The position numbers were made by a program, and so were the translations under genes. Positions 1 to 4,739 of a DNA stretch of 5,071 bases are shown piece by piece. Numbering within the stretch: the first letter of the stretch is position 1; each line of letters starts with the position of its first letter. Under the pieces are notes generated by a model, which worked only from the letters and a program-made list of their open reading frames with translations, ran no database searches and was not told the DNA's origin. Source of the DNA: Desulfosporosinus sp. UBA4726 (lineage in GTDB: Bacteria; Bacillota; Desulfitobacteriia; Desulfitobacteriales; Desulfitobacteriaceae); contig DHJG01000085.1 of the NCBI GenBank assembly GCA_002404215.1, positions 1 to 5,071 of the forward strand. Reading direction: 5' to 3'.

Positions 1-224
1 TTTGCTTGTTTATAATAAAGTATTGCTAAGTATTAAGCTTCATTCAATGGAAGCTGGGTTTGCACCTGATCGAAGAGAGTTTCAATCGTTCGATCCACAC
101 AACAGGAAACATACTCCATTTCGAACATTGTACTTCTAAACTAGAAGGAAAAAGAAGGATGACTTGTTTTTTACAGGTCAATAGATAATTATGAGTTATG
201 ACAACAGCTACGGCAATATTGGTC

Positions 225-254
225 TGGTATCTTTAATAGAATTTGTGGTAAACT
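225..254 (+). promoter_or_regulatory. Possible promoter of the Crp/Fnr regulator gene
   Basis: A TG-n-TAAACT extended -10 element lies at 246-254, with a weak -35 (TGGTAT, 225-230) 18 bases upstream. This would start transcription near 260, just before the ribosome binding site. The -35 matches the consensus poorly, so the call depends on the extended -10 and on position. TAATAT at 254-259 is an alternative -10. Confidence 0.3.
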
Positions 255-264
255 AATATATATA

Positions 265-271
265 TGGGGGG
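265..271 (+). promoter_or_regulatory. Ribosome binding site that sets the GTG start of the regulator
   Basis: A run of G (TGGGGGGAAA context) sits about nine bases before the GTG at 281. No ATG in the same frame is better placed, so GTG is taken as the start. The out-of-frame GTG at 279 overlaps it by one base. Confidence 0.6.
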
Positions 272-280
272 AAATATAGT

Positions 281-949
281 GTGGAAAATATTAATCATAA
301 TGCGTTAACGTTAGACGAAGATGAAAAGAACTTTATCAGGGAATATGGGACAGTGGTCCATTATTCCAAAGGACAAACCATTTTCGCCGAAGGTGATACA
401 GCTGACCGGGTATATCTAATTGAAGAAGGATTTGTGAAGATATATCGTATTACCCCAGATGGACGAAGGGTTACCGTTGGTAGCATGAGAACTTCAGGGC
501 AGCTAATGGGTCTGGCAGAGACCTTATATCATGGGGAACGTACTTGCTTTGCGGGGGCGATCAATGATTCTACTTTAGTAGTTGTGCGGAGAGTGCGTTT
601 CGAGGAATTACTTATTCAGCATCCTACCATCGCAATTAAAGTTGCGACAACTCTGGGTGTAAGAATGCGAGAAGCTGAAGCAGGTATACAGGAAATGGTC
701 TATTTTCAGGTGCCTGGCAGACTTGCCATGTTACTTCTTAAAATGTCTGAACGTGCAGGAATAGAAACAGAAACAGGTACGAAAATCAATTTTCGTTTAA
801 CTCACGAAGAAATCGCGTGCATGATTGGTACGTCTAGGCAGACAGTCACTTCATTGCTTAATATATTTAGGCAAGAACATAGTATAGCCATTGAGGAAAA
901 AGAAGTGTATATCGTTGACATAGATAAACTGAATAAATGGATTGTTTAA
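281..949 (+). CDS. Crp/Fnr-family transcriptional regulator
   Basis: This 222-residue protein has the usual length and layout of the Crp/Fnr family. An N-terminal cyclic-nucleotide-type beta barrel covers roughly residues 22-105, with turn glycines such as GD at 38-39, G50 and DG at 60-61. A long dimerisation helix follows at about 107-140, then a C-terminal winged helix-turn-helix at about 145-205. LTHEEIACMIGTSRQTV (173-189) is the typical Crp helix-turn-helix sequence. The N-terminal cysteine cluster of oxygen-sensing Fnr is absent; the only cysteines are C89 and C180. The phosphate-loop region reads GERTCFAGA (85-93), where cAMP-binding Crp has an R-S/T-A motif, so cAMP may not be the ligand. 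It probably acts as a cytoplasmic dimer that activates or represses nearby promoters, and the membrane-protein operon 330 bases downstream is the obvious candidate target. The effector is unknown. It resembles CprK-type regulators only at family level. Confidence 0.9.
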   Translation: MENINHNALTLDEDEKNFIREYGTVVHYSKGQTIFAEGDTADRVYLIEEGFVKIYRITPDGRRVTVGSMRTSGQLMGLAETLYHGERTCFAGAINDSTLVVVRRVRFEELLIQHPTIAIKVATTLGVRMREAEAGIQEMVYFQVPGRLAMLLLKMSERAGIETETGTKINFRLTHEEIACMIGTSRQTVTSLLNIFRQEHSIAIEEKEVYIVDIDKLNKWIV

Positions 950-960
950 GAAGAGGTTGG

Positions 961-1034
961 CATAAATGCTAGTCTCTTTTTGAATTTATAAGAAGTAAAT
1001 TCAAAAGAGACTAGCATTTATGTTAGGTTTTTAG
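961..1034 (+). terminator. Very long hairpin after the regulator, probable terminator
   Basis: The left arm at 961-988 pairs with the right arm at 996-1022 over 27 base pairs. Only one extra T in the left arm breaks the match, and the loop is seven bases (TAAGAAG). A short T stretch (1029-1032, part of GGTTTTTAG) follows. It starts 11 bases after the regulator stop codon. The stem is AT-rich and much longer than most intrinsic terminators. It may terminate the regulator transcript or act on RNA stability, or it may derive from an old inverted-repeat element. Confidence 0.65.
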
Positions 1035-1067
1035 TGACACGATAATAATAATATTTAATGGTATGAT

Positions 1068-1123
1068 TACTGTCTCGCTCAACAGACATAAATCAAGTCA
1101 TATAGTAGACTTTAATACTGTCT
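1068..1123. repeat. Cluster of TGTCT/AGACA half-sites upstream of the membrane-protein operon
   Basis: TACTGTCT occurs twice, at 1068-1075 and 1116-1123. The first TGTCT (1071-1075) pairs with AGACA at 1084-1088 as a perfect inverted repeat with an eight-base spacer. The second GTCT pairs with AGAC at 1107-1110. The cluster lies upstream of the possible promoter at 1152-1181 and could hold operator sites. The spacing does not match the classical Crp (TGTGA-N6-TCACA) or Fnr (TTGAT-N4-ATCAA) boxes, so assignment to the neighbouring regulator is only a guess. Confidence 0.3.
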
Positions 1124-1151
1124 ATATCTCGACATTATTAAAGCTGATTAT

Positions 1152-1181
1152 TTGATAATTTATATATTATAGAGATATTAC
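1152..1181 (+). promoter_or_regulatory. Possible promoter of the membrane protein-TauE-DUF1847 operon
   Basis: TTGATA at 1152-1157 and TATTAC at 1176-1181 are separated by 18 bases and would start transcription near 1188. The area is very AT-rich, so other hexamer pairs are possible. Position between the upstream hairpin and the first gene supports a promoter somewhere here. Confidence 0.35.
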
Positions 1182-1220
1182 GCTATACGGTTAAGTGAAG
1201 GGAGGTACAAGCGAGGGCCT

Positions 1221-1265
1221 GTGACCTGGTTTCAATATTGTAGTAAAAACAACAATTACGAGTGA
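1221..1265 (+). CDS. Possible 14-residue leader peptide before the membrane-protein gene
   Basis: A GTG-started frame encodes about 14 residues, rich in Asn and aromatic residues (reads TWFQYCSKNNNYE after the start). Its TGA stop (1263-1265) overlaps the GAGGCGG ribosome binding site of the next gene. A GAGGG at 1213-1217 lies just ahead of its start, and a better GGAGG at 1201-1205 lies about 15 bases away. Its translation could affect access to the downstream binding site, as in translational coupling. It may equally be chance; there is no homology support. Confidence 0.15.
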   Translation: MTWFQYCSKNNNYE

Positions 1266-1270
1266 GGCGG
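1264..1270 (+). promoter_or_regulatory. Ribosome binding site that decides the ATG at 1277
   Basis: GAGGCGG is followed by six bases and then ATG. A GTG at 1262 in the same frame would extend the protein by five residues, but it has no suitably spaced binding site and would place this Shine-Dalgarno-like sequence inside the gene. Confidence 0.65.
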
Positions 1271-1276
1271 TTACCT

Positions 1277-1705
1277 ATGAAGAAAGTTTCTAAACTTGTG
1301 AAATTCCTTAAAGATCCCCACGCTGAAAAGATAAGTCAACACAAAGGGCGATACGAGGAATTAGACGATCTTTCAAATGTAGCGATCGAAATAGGTGATG
1401 CGGCGGCCTACAAGTCCCTTCAGTCGGAAATGAAAGAAGTGTTTTTTGATTATTTAACAGCAATAGTGGTAGATTCAATTTATAAATTGGTCCCGCACGT
1501 CCTTGTAATTTGGCTGATTAGCCTAAAATGGCCAAGTATTACAGTTCCAATGATAAACTGGAAGGTCAATATACTTGGAGCTTACTTACTCATGTATATA
1601 CTAATCCATATCGTACAGCTACTCGCAAAACCGATAAGCAGTAAGTTGTTACCTAAATTAAAGTTACCTGGGTCTATTAGGCTTATGAAAACAAGCAAAA
1701 TTTGA
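1277..1705 (+). CDS. Small membrane protein with two transmembrane helices, unknown function
   Basis: I do not recognise this 142-residue protein with certainty. Residues 1-65 are charged and probably helical, with a coiled-coil-like stretch (about 24-58, including RYEELDDL and SLQSEMKEVFFDYL). Two hydrophobic helices follow at about 69-91 and 97-117, and the last 25 residues are lysine-rich (KLLPKLKLP). By the positive-inside rule both ends would face the cytoplasm. The order of helical hairpin with a 'gD...ay..lq.em' pattern, then a Pro-containing helix, faintly recalls the DUF106/EMC3 and YidC insertase superfamily, but the usual first helix is missing; this is inference. The gene stands 19 bases before the TauE/SafE permease and is very likely co-transcribed with it, so an accessory or assembly role for that permease is plausible. 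Confidence 0.75.
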   Translation: MKKVSKLVKFLKDPHAEKISQHKGRYEELDDLSNVAIEIGDAAAYKSLQSEMKEVFFDYLTAIVVDSIYKLVPHVLVIWLISLKWPSITVPMINWKVNILGAYLLMYILIHIVQLLAKPISSKLLPKLKLPGSIRLMKTSKI

Positions 1706-1711
1706 ACAATT

Positions 1712-1716
1712 GGAGG
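1712..1716 (+). promoter_or_regulatory. Ribosome binding site that decides the ATG at 1725
   Basis: GGAGG sits eight bases before ATG at 1725. The in-frame TTG at 1710 would put this site inside the reading frame and has no binding site of its own, so the ATG is preferred. Confidence 0.8.
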
Positions 1717-1724
1717 AATATGTT

Positions 1725-2663
1725 ATGCATTTCGCGATTGCAGGTGTAGACGCTAGTCCCATTAGTCTACTTCTATGGGGTATCTTTGTAGGTTATGTTT
1801 TCACAACGGTAGGAGCTGCTGGAGGGATTCTGGCCGGTGTAGGCCATATGAGTATCTTTGGTCTTAAAAGTGCCAATATGATTAAGCCTATGAATCAGTT
1901 CTTGACTCTGGTTAGCCCTATTGTCGGCACCCCACTTTATCTTCGTGAGAAGCGGGTAATAATACCTGTCGCTATTGCTCTAGGTTTAGGTGGGATTACA
2001 GGTGCGATGCTTGGTTCTACCATCTCGTCCTCTTTACTAAAAGATATGAAACACTTCCAGCCCTACTTTGGTTTCTTCACATTTGCGATTGCTCTGCGTC
2101 TAGCCTACGAGTGTACGCAGAAATTTATTGATAGCCAAAAATCTGTGAAAAAAGCAAACCAAACGTTCGCAGCGAAAGTCAAAGAACTCAAGGCGTCTGG
2201 CAAAATGAGTGAACTTAAAGAAATTGGTGTCAACTTTAATAAAATTGGTATTCAAAACACCTTTACGTTTGCTGGTCAAGAATTTAAGTATAATACTATT
2301 TTTGTTTTCTTTGCAGGACTTATTGTAGCCGTTATTTCTGCATCCCTTGGTGTGGGCGGTGGATTCCTACTGGTTCCTTTTATGACCAGCATGATGGGTT
2401 TCCCAATGTTCATTGTGGCCGGTACTTCCGTGCTTTCCATCTTAGTTACTTCGGCAACCAGTATCAGCAACTACATCTCCATGGGGAGTTCAGTCGACGT
2501 CACTTTCTTAGCCTTTGAACTAGTCGGTGTCGCTATTGGTACTGTAGTAGCAGCCCGTGTGTCTAAATATATCAATGCCCGTTATTTGAAAATAGGTCTA
2601 GCTCTTATATTGTTTTACGTTGGTTTGAAGTATATGCTACCACTAGTAAACATTAGTATCTAA
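1725..2663 (+). CDS. TauE/SafE-family membrane permease (probable sulfur-compound or organic anion transporter)
   Basis: The 312-residue protein has the family's two-fold layout. The N-terminal half carries a glycine-rich segment, TTVGAAGGILAGVG (27-40), and the C-terminal half carries the matching SASLGVGGGFLLVPFM (205-220), as expected for an internal duplication. Hydrophobic helices lie at about 12-32, 34-48, 56-72, 78-104, 112-128, 190-218, 224-246, 257-280 and 287-306. Between the halves is a lysine-rich hydrophilic stretch of about 55 residues (131-188) that is longer than in compact family members and is probably cytoplasmic. Known relatives export sulfite, sulfoacetate or related anions, or take up organic anions; the sequence does not identify the substrate or direction. 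It sits between a small membrane protein (19-base gap) and a DUF1847 gene (34-base gap) in a likely operon, possibly under the upstream Crp/Fnr-type regulator. Family assignment is secure; the substrate is inference. Confidence 0.88.
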   Translation: MHFAIAGVDASPISLLLWGIFVGYVFTTVGAAGGILAGVGHMSIFGLKSANMIKPMNQFLTLVSPIVGTPLYLREKRVIIPVAIALGLGGITGAMLGSTISSSLLKDMKHFQPYFGFFTFAIALRLAYECTQKFIDSQKSVKKANQTFAAKVKELKASGKMSELKEIGVNFNKIGIQNTFTFAGQEFKYNTIFVFFAGLIVAVISASLGVGGGFLLVPFMTSMMGFPMFIVAGTSVLSILVTSATSISNYISMGSSVDVTFLAFELVGVAIGTVVAARVSKYINARYLKIGLALILFYVGLKYMLPLVNISI

Positions 2664-2683
2664 AGTTAACTATTAATAAATAT

Positions 2684-2689
2684 AGGAGG
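2684..2689 (+). promoter_or_regulatory. Consensus ribosome binding site of the DUF1847 gene
   Basis: A perfect AGGAGG lies eight bases before ATG at 2698. It is the strongest binding site in the window and suggests that this soluble protein is made at a higher level than the two membrane proteins upstream. Confidence 0.85.
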
Positions 2690-2697
2690 TTCCCTTC

Positions 2698-3291
2698 ATG
2701 AATTGTGCATCCTGTAAAATGAAGACTAAAAATATGTGCGACAAGGAAGGTTTTGATTGCACTGGGGGTAAGTATACTCTTGATGAGTGTCTCGAGGAAG
2801 AGAACAAGCCTTTTCACCGCGCTAGTGGATGCTTTCAGGCTGTATATGGCAATAATCTAAGTCGACTTGATGAAGTAATTATGTTCGCTAAGAGAATGGG
2901 TTATAAAAAAATAGGTATGGCCTTTTGTATAGGCTTAGTCGATGAAGCTGCAGTTTTGGAGAAGATTTTATCTCAACATTTTGAGATATATTCTACGTGT
3001 TGTAAAATAGGCGGACTTAAAAAAGAAGATTATGAAATACCTAAAGTTAAAGAGGATAAAATCGAAGTTATTTGCGACCCTGTTCTCCAAGCAAAAGTAT
3101 TGAATCATGACAAGACTGAACTTAACCTGGCAATCGGCTTATGTGTCGGTCACGACATGTTGTTCAATAAGTACTCCGATGCACCAGTCACCACTTTCGC
3201 GGTGAAGGATCGTATGTTAGGTCATAATCCCTTGGCAGTCTGTTATTCAAGCTATTTGCGCAAGAAATACATGGATAAAAAATATGAATAG
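2698..3291 (+). CDS. DUF1847 family cysteine-rich protein, probable metal-binding
   Basis: The 197-residue soluble protein has no signal peptide or membrane helix. It matches DUF1847 as I remember the family: an N-terminal cysteine group (C3, C6, C14, C21, C31, C45), a middle region with C77, the pair C101-C102 and C126, and the C-terminal motifs GLCVGHDMLF (147-156) and VKDRMLGHNPLAVCYSSYLR (169-188). The 12 cysteines are about 6% of residues, which suggests a bound metal such as zinc or an iron-sulfur centre, or redox-active thiols. The length is normal for the family and the gene appears complete. No reaction is established for this family to my knowledge. Linkage to a TauE/SafE permease, with a consensus ribosome binding site and a terminator right after it, suggests that it handles or senses the transported compound in the cytoplasm; that is inference. 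Confidence 0.85.
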   Translation: MNCASCKMKTKNMCDKEGFDCTGGKYTLDECLEEENKPFHRASGCFQAVYGNNLSRLDEVIMFAKRMGYKKIGMAFCIGLVDEAAVLEKILSQHFEIYSTCCKIGGLKKEDYEIPKVKEDKIEVICDPVLQAKVLNHDKTELNLAIGLCVGHDMLFNKYSDAPVTTFAVKDRMLGHNPLAVCYSSYLRKKYMDKKYE

Positions 3292-3305
3292 CAGATAACA
3301 CAAAT

Positions 3306-3340
3306 AATAACTCCGTCCTACGGGATGGGGTTATTTTATT
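3306..3340 (+). terminator. Intrinsic terminator of the TauE-DUF1847 operon
   Basis: A 13-base-pair stem (3306-3318 with 3323-3335, two G-T pairs) closes a TACG loop and runs into a T-rich tail (TTATTTTATT). It begins 15 bases after the DUF1847 stop codon and marks the end of the protein-coding operon. The AT-rich base of the stem and a run of A after the tail may give some function in the reverse direction too. Confidence 0.82.
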
Positions 3341-3366
3341 AAAAAAAATGATATCTCAAAGGAAAA

Positions 3367-3395
3367 TTGACAAGTTGGTCGCGGTCATATAAGAT
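3367..3395 (+). promoter_or_regulatory. Promoter of the first tRNA unit (fMet-Leu)
   Basis: TTGACA at 3367-3372 and TAAGAT at 3390-3395 are 17 bases apart, so transcription would start near 3402, about 24 bases before the first tRNA. TATAAG at 3388-3393 is an alternative -10 with 15-base spacing. Confidence 0.7.
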
Positions 3396-3425
3396 GTAAA
3401 TTGTACTTAAAGGTTATCATCATGT

Positions 3426-3500
<75 letters not shown>

Positions 3501-3506
3501 AGCTGT

Positions 3507-3533
3507 TGGGTCTAGAGCAAGTGCTCAGACTTA
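3507..3533 (+). other. Spacer hairpin after fMet copy 1
   Basis: GAGCA at 3515-3519 pairs with TGCTC at 3522-3526, and beyond a bulged A the outer arms TGGGTCT (3507-3513) and AGACTTA (3527-3533) continue the stem with two G-T pairs. The same fold occurs after fMet copy 2 with one pair changed on both sides. No T-run follows, so it is not a typical terminator. Confidence 0.45.
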
Positions 3534-3542
3534 CTATAGAGA

Positions 3543-3606
3543 TAGGTTGTCGCCAAGTGAGCATCAGCTTTGGTATATAGGGCCGAATCCTCCACTAGCT
3601 CAGCCA
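3543..3606 (+). pseudogene. Decayed tRNA-Gln remnant
   Basis: This 64-base stretch aligns along its length with the intact tRNA-Gln at 4740-4814. TTGTCGCCAAG (5' acceptor and D arm), CTTTG (anticodon loop with TTG), CCGAATCCTCC (T arm) and CAGCCA (3' end) are still recognisable. It has lost about 11 bases, mainly in the D loop, the 3' side of the anticodon stem and the variable region. The acceptor stem and anticodon stem no longer pair, so it should not make a working tRNA. It occupies the same position after fMet as Gln does in the second unit. Confidence 0.75.
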
Positions 3607-3609
3607 GAC

Positions 3610-3683
3610 GAGCCATTAGTTCAGTTGATAGACGAAACGTCCAAGCTCAGTAGGTTAAGCGTGTTCATCGTATAGCTGTGGCC
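3610..3683 (+). pseudogene. Decayed tRNA-Lys remnant
   Basis: The first 24 bases (GAGCCATTAGTTCAGTTGAT and on) closely match the 5' half of the intact tRNA-Lys at 4821-4897. A GTGTTC at 3661-3666 and TGTGGCC at the end resemble its T arm and acceptor end. The anticodon arm is scrambled: no TTT anticodon in a seven-base loop and no CCA end remain. It lies three bases after the psi-Gln remnant, mirroring the Gln-Lys order of the second unit. The 3' boundary is approximate. Confidence 0.6.
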
Positions 3684-3698
3684 GGTAGAACAACAAAT

Positions 3699-3783
3699 GC
3701 GGGAGTGGCGTAATTGGCAGACGCGCACGCTTGAGGGGCGTGTGGGTAACACCGTACGGGTTCAAGTCCCGTCTTCCGCACCA
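3699..3783 (+). tRNA. tRNA-Leu (GAG)
   Basis: This is a class II tRNA of 85 bases with a long variable arm. The acceptor GCGGGAG pairs with CTTCCGC (one G-T pair), followed by discriminator A and CCA. The anticodon GAG at 3733-3735 sits in the loop TTGAGGG and reads CUC and CUU codons. It lies where tRNA-Gly lies in the paralogous block, and both genes begin GCGGG. It is the last gene of the first unit. Confidence 0.95.
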
Positions 3784-4101
3784 ATTTAAACAGATTTGTA
3801 TCGATCAGAATATTCTATCCTTCTTACGCTAATTATAAGGTATTATTATCTTTAAATAAATTCAATGTATATAGAGGCTAATTGTGAAAAAATCACTTTG
3901 GCCTCTATTTTTTTGGTTTCTAAATGATATTGATAGTAGTGTTATCAGTCATTAAGGTATCTAATATCAGATGTCACAAGAGCAAGGGGAAAAAGAGCTA
4001 ATTTCCGGTGTTCAAGCTAGAAAGGGATACTGTTTTCCGACCGAGGCGCCCTGCATAATTCCGGCCCAAGATATAATTTTGAAAAAAAATCAATTTAGAT
4101 G
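3784..4101. other. Intergenic stretch between the two tRNA units, no gene found
   Basis: It holds the terminator of the first unit (3871-3914). After that there is an AT-rich stretch with inverted repeats: TGATATT (3925-3931) with AATATCA (3963-3969), enclosing TGATA (3931-3935) with TATCA (3943-3947). A more GC-rich piece follows at about 4000-4070 in which I see neither a convincing reading frame nor a tRNA. It ends at the promoter of the second unit. Confidence 0.5.
3871..3914 (+). terminator. Intrinsic terminator of the first tRNA unit
   Basis: ATAGAGGC (3871-3878) pairs with GCCTCTAT (3901-3908), with an inner GTGA/TCAC helix (3884-3887 with 3893-3896) and an A-rich loop. Seven T residues follow at 3908-3914. 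It lies about 90 bases after tRNA-Leu and separates the two tRNA transcripts. Confidence 0.85.
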
Positions 4102-4130
4102 TTGACATTATGGCCATGTTCAGCTATACT
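4102..4130 (+). promoter_or_regulatory. Strong promoter of the second tRNA unit
   Basis: TTGACA at 4102-4107 and TATACT at 4125-4130 are exactly 17 bases apart, which is close to the sigma-A consensus. Transcription would start near 4137, about 15 bases before tRNA-Glu. This is the best promoter in the window and fits a stable-RNA operon. Confidence 0.88.
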
Positions 4131-4151
4131 AAAAAAGTTCTCAAAAATAGT

Positions 4152-4227
4152 GGCCCGTTGGTCAAGCGGTCTAAGACACCGCCCTTTCACGGCGGTTACA
4201 CGGGTTCGAATCCCGTACGGGTCACCA
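4152..4227 (+). tRNA. tRNA-Glu (TTC)
   Basis: The acceptor GGCCCGT pairs with ACGGGTC (one G-T pair), followed by A and CCA. The anticodon stem CCGCC/GGCGG encloses the loop CTTTCAC with anticodon TTC at 4186-4188. It is the first gene of the second unit and is followed by tRNA-Val after 12 bases. Confidence 0.96.
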
Positions 4228-4239
4228 AACAGAATACTA

Positions 4240-4315
<76 letters not shown>

Positions 4316-4324
4316 AGAAAAAAT

Positions 4325-4401
4325 GGCCCCATAGCTTAGCGGCTCAAAGCGCCTGCCTGTCACGCAGGAGATCGTCGGTTCGAATCCGATTGGGGTCGCC
4401 A
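4325..4401 (+). tRNA. tRNA-Asp (GTC)
   Basis: The acceptor GGCCCCA pairs with TGGGGTC (one G-T pair). The discriminator base is G, as expected for aspartate identity, followed by CCA. Anticodon GTC lies at 4359-4361 in the loop CTGTCAC. It follows tRNA-Val after nine bases. Confidence 0.96.
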
Positions 4402-4424
4402 TAATTTAATCTTCTAAACAAAAT

Positions 4425-4508
<84 letters not shown>

Positions 4509-4575
4509 TTTACAAACTTAGATGTTCAGGATTTAGATTTTGAATATCGAAAGGTTGAAAATTTATTTTAGGAGA

Positions 4576-4610
4576 AGGCTGACGTCGTTCGCATGTCGAA
4601 CGCTGCGCCT
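4576..4610 (+). other. Structured spacer between tRNA-Tyr and fMet copy 2
   Basis: CGTTCG (4586-4591) pairs with CGAACG (4597-4602) around a five-base loop, and an outer AGGC (4576-4579) pairs with GCCT (4607-4610). No T-run follows, so it is unlikely to terminate transcription. The 112-base spacer that contains it is the longest in the second unit and has no counterpart upstream of fMet copy 1. A role in tRNA processing is possible but unproven. Confidence 0.35.
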
Positions 4611-4620
4611 AGTAAAACGT

Positions 4621-4695
<75 letters not shown>

Positions 4696-4701
4696 AGGTA
4701 T

Positions 4702-4729
4702 TGGGTCCTTGAGCAAATGCTCAGGCTTA
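4702..4729 (+). other. Spacer hairpin after fMet copy 2
   Basis: GAGCA (4711-4715) pairs with TGCTC (4718-4722), and the outer bases TGGGTCC and GGCTTA extend the stem past bulged T residues. It corresponds to the hairpin at 3507-3533, where a C-G pair of this copy is replaced by T-A. Confidence 0.45.
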
Positions 4730-4739
4730 ATATATAAAT

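Noticed and set aside
33..128. Short frame on the - strand (about 31 residues, includes CCVDRTIETLFDQ)
   Set aside because: It has no ribosome binding site, is very short, and overlaps an equally open + strand frame. Chance cannot be excluded.
2..139. Open frame on the + strand running in from the left edge (about 45 residues, ends in TLYF then TAA)
   Set aside because: It could be the tail of an upstream gene, but the residues match no family I know. A hairpin (TGACTTGT 160-167 with ACAGGTCA 173-180) follows without a T-run, so nothing confirms it.
281..949. Regulator considered as oxygen-sensing Fnr or as CprK of dehalorespiration
   Set aside because: There is no N-terminal iron-sulfur cysteine cluster, no reductive dehalogenase gene in the window, and no clear TTAAT-type dehalobox upstream of the operon.
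1191..1276. GGGAGG-rich leader before the small membrane protein considered as a riboswitch
   Set aside because: The stretch is short and I could not find conserved riboswitch core motifs or a terminator/antiterminator pair in it.
2276..2470. 64-residue frame on the - strand
   Set aside because: It lies entirely inside the permease gene, whose TauE/SafE motifs are clear, and is a shadow of it.
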